Under the pieces are notes generated by a model. That model searched no databases. It saw nothing but the letters and a program-made list of their open reading frames with translations, and was not told where the DNA came from. Shown here one piece after another: positions 5,936 to 6,809 of a stretch of DNA of 6,809 nucleotides (the first letter of the stretch is position 1; each line of letters begins with the position of its first letter). The position numbers and the translations under genes are program-made. Source of the stretch: an uncultured Pedobacter sp. (GTDB taxonomy: Bacteria > Bacteroidota > Bacteroidia > Sphingobacteriales > Sphingobacteriaceae). Location of the stretch: NCBI GenBank assembly GCA_946478755.1, contig CAMLDJ010000293.1:1-6809 (forward strand). Reading direction: 5' to 3'.

Positions 5936-6267
5936 AAGAAATTCCGGAGTACCAGCGCATGGTTATGCAGATCATCTTTAGCGCCATATAACAAAGTGAC
6001 CCTGGTATGCGGCTCAATTTTCTCTAAAAGTTCGGCAACAAACTGATTTTTTTCCAGCTCATCGATATAAGCATTTTTAAAGGTTCTAAATTTTTGAGGT
6101 TCGTGGTTAAACCATTTGCGTAATGGGACGGAAGGGGCGATGTCTTTGGCCCAAAGGTCTACGTTGGCCGCTTCTTTTTTTATGCCCCTCGGCCACAGCC
6201 GGTCTACCAATACTCTATATCCATCTGTTGCTTCGGCAGGTTCATAAATTCGTTTAATCATAATCAT
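5920..6267 (-). CDS. DUF488 (YeaO-family) protein
   Basis: Small soluble protein of 115 aa, a typical length for the YeaO branch of DUF488. Conserved blocks are the N-terminal IKRIYEP, GYRVLVDRLWPRGIKKE (16-32), LWAKDIAPSVPLRKWFNH (38-55) with F/Y-rich KFRTFKNAYIDEL after it, and TLLYGAKDDLHNHALVLRNFL near the C-terminus (91-111). No biochemical function is established for the family; I do not assign one. Two adjacent ATGs (6267 and 6261) are possible; the first aligns with the MIKIKR-type start usual in the family, while a short AGGT sits just upstream. It stands alone, convergent with hmp and divergent from the PPK2 gene across a 183-base gap. Its TAG stop (5920-5922) falls in the right arm of the hmp terminator hairpin. 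Confidence 0.9.
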   Translation of the reverse strand: MIMIKRIYEPAEATDGYRVLVDRLWPRGIKKEAANVDLWAKDIAPSVPLRKWFNHEPQKFRTFKNAYIDELEKNQFVAELLEKIEPHTRVTLLYGAKDDLHNHALVLRNFLKKSQ

Positions 6268-6450
6268 ACCTATCTGGTTTTTAGTTTACCCTAGCTTGAG
6301 GTAATTCGGTGGTGAAACAAGTTAGAGTGCCGATTCCATAAAGTTAATGTATTTATTGTTTATTATCATAAAACAGGTCGCCTAGTTACTTATTGTATTC
6401 ACTTATCGTTAGATTTACCAGGATATAGCTGAAAATAACCATTGGATATT

Positions 6451-6809
6451 ATGAAGAAAGAGATAGAACAATTCCTGGTTCGTCCGGGAAAAAAGATTTT
6501 ACTTGATGATTATGCTACATCCTATTCTGGTCCGAATGATAAAGAAAATGGCGGGGAACAGCTAGCTGAGATTAAAGAAAAACTAAACGGTTTCCAGGAA
6601 ACCTTGTATGCTGCCGATTCACGTTCTGTGCTGATCCTATTTCAGGCTATGGATGCAGCGGGCAAGGATAGTGCGATAGAACATGTGATGACAGGCTTTA
6701 ATCCACAAGGCTGTCAGGTATATAGTTTTAAGACGCCGACCTCAGAGGAATATGAGCATGATTTTTTGTGGCGTCATTATAAGGCTTTGCCTGAAAGGGG
6801 CCGTATTGG
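6451..6809 (+). CDS. Polyphosphate kinase 2 family (polyphosphate:nucleotide phosphotransferase), 5' part only
   Basis: The frame opens at ATG 6451 and runs uninterrupted off the window edge, giving 119 complete codons of a protein that is normally about 270-300 aa. The Walker A-type loop QAMDAAGKDS (65-74, Lys 72) is followed by HVMTGFNPQGCQVYSFKTPTSEE (78-100) and HDFLWRHYKALPERGRI (103-119), hallmarks of PPK2 and closest in feel to the class III/PPK2_rel_1 branch, which phosphorylates nucleoside mono- and diphosphates with polyphosphate. The lid and Walker B regions lie outside the window, so the substrate class is provisional. The start is supported by the typical Lys/Glu-rich N-terminus (MKKEIEQFLVRPGKKILL) before the core. 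The upstream 6268-6450 gap is AT-rich; TAGATTTA at 6410-6417 is a one-mismatch -7 candidate but lacks a well-spaced -33 element. Confidence 0.92.
   Translation, partial: MKKEIEQFLVRPGKKILLDDYATSYSGPNDKENGGEQLAEIKEKLNGFQETLYAADSRSVLILFQAMDAAGKDSAIEHVMTGFNPQGCQVYSFKTPTSEEYEHDFLWRHYKALPERGRI

Overview
The window looks like a chromosomal segment from a member of the Bacteroidota, most likely the Sphingobacteriaceae (Pedobacter/Mucilaginibacter-like). The reasons are the protein sequences, the near absence of Shine-Dalgarno sites, AT-rich leaders before start codons, and at least one promoter matching the Bacteroidota -7 consensus TAnnTTTG. The genus is inferred from general resemblance, not from a search.

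Layout. (1) On the minus strand, 23-2470 encodes a complete class A penicillin-binding protein (PBP1A type). (2) A roughly 350-base divergent gap (2471-2823) holds no convincing gene. It does contain an approximately 200-bp stretch bounded by imperfect inverted GATC-type ends that looks like a dispersed intergenic repeat. (3) On the plus strand, a four-helix DoxX-like membrane protein (2824-3210) is followed after one base by GTP cyclohydrolase I, folE (3212-3952). (4) A 165-base gap contains a weak hairpin, a degenerate direct repeat and a perfect 22-bp-arm palindrome overlapping a good promoter. (5) The palindrome lies immediately before an Rrf2-family iron-sulfur-type repressor (4118-4555), which is followed by flavohemoglobin hmp (4601-5812). 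(6) A bidirectionally placed hairpin terminator separates hmp from the convergent minus-strand DUF488/YeaO-family gene (5920-6267), whose stop codon lies inside the hairpin. (7) The plus-strand start of a class III-like polyphosphate kinase 2 (6451 to the edge) closes the window.

How it fits together. The clearest functional unit is Rrf2 regulator plus flavohemoglobin. It is very probably a nitric-oxide-responsive detoxification module in which the regulator controls itself and hmp through the AT-rich dyad sites seen upstream of each gene. doxX-folE is a separate, tightly coupled pair that could supply tetrahydropterin or folate precursors. Its position beside the NO module is suggestive but there is no direct evidence for shared control. 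PBP1A, DUF488 and PPK2 are ordinary flanking genes. I found no mobile element with a transposase, no CRISPR array and no tRNA or rRNA gene, and I do not see strong evidence for a wholly new system. The most worthwhile leads are the palindromic operator and the 2561-2761 element.
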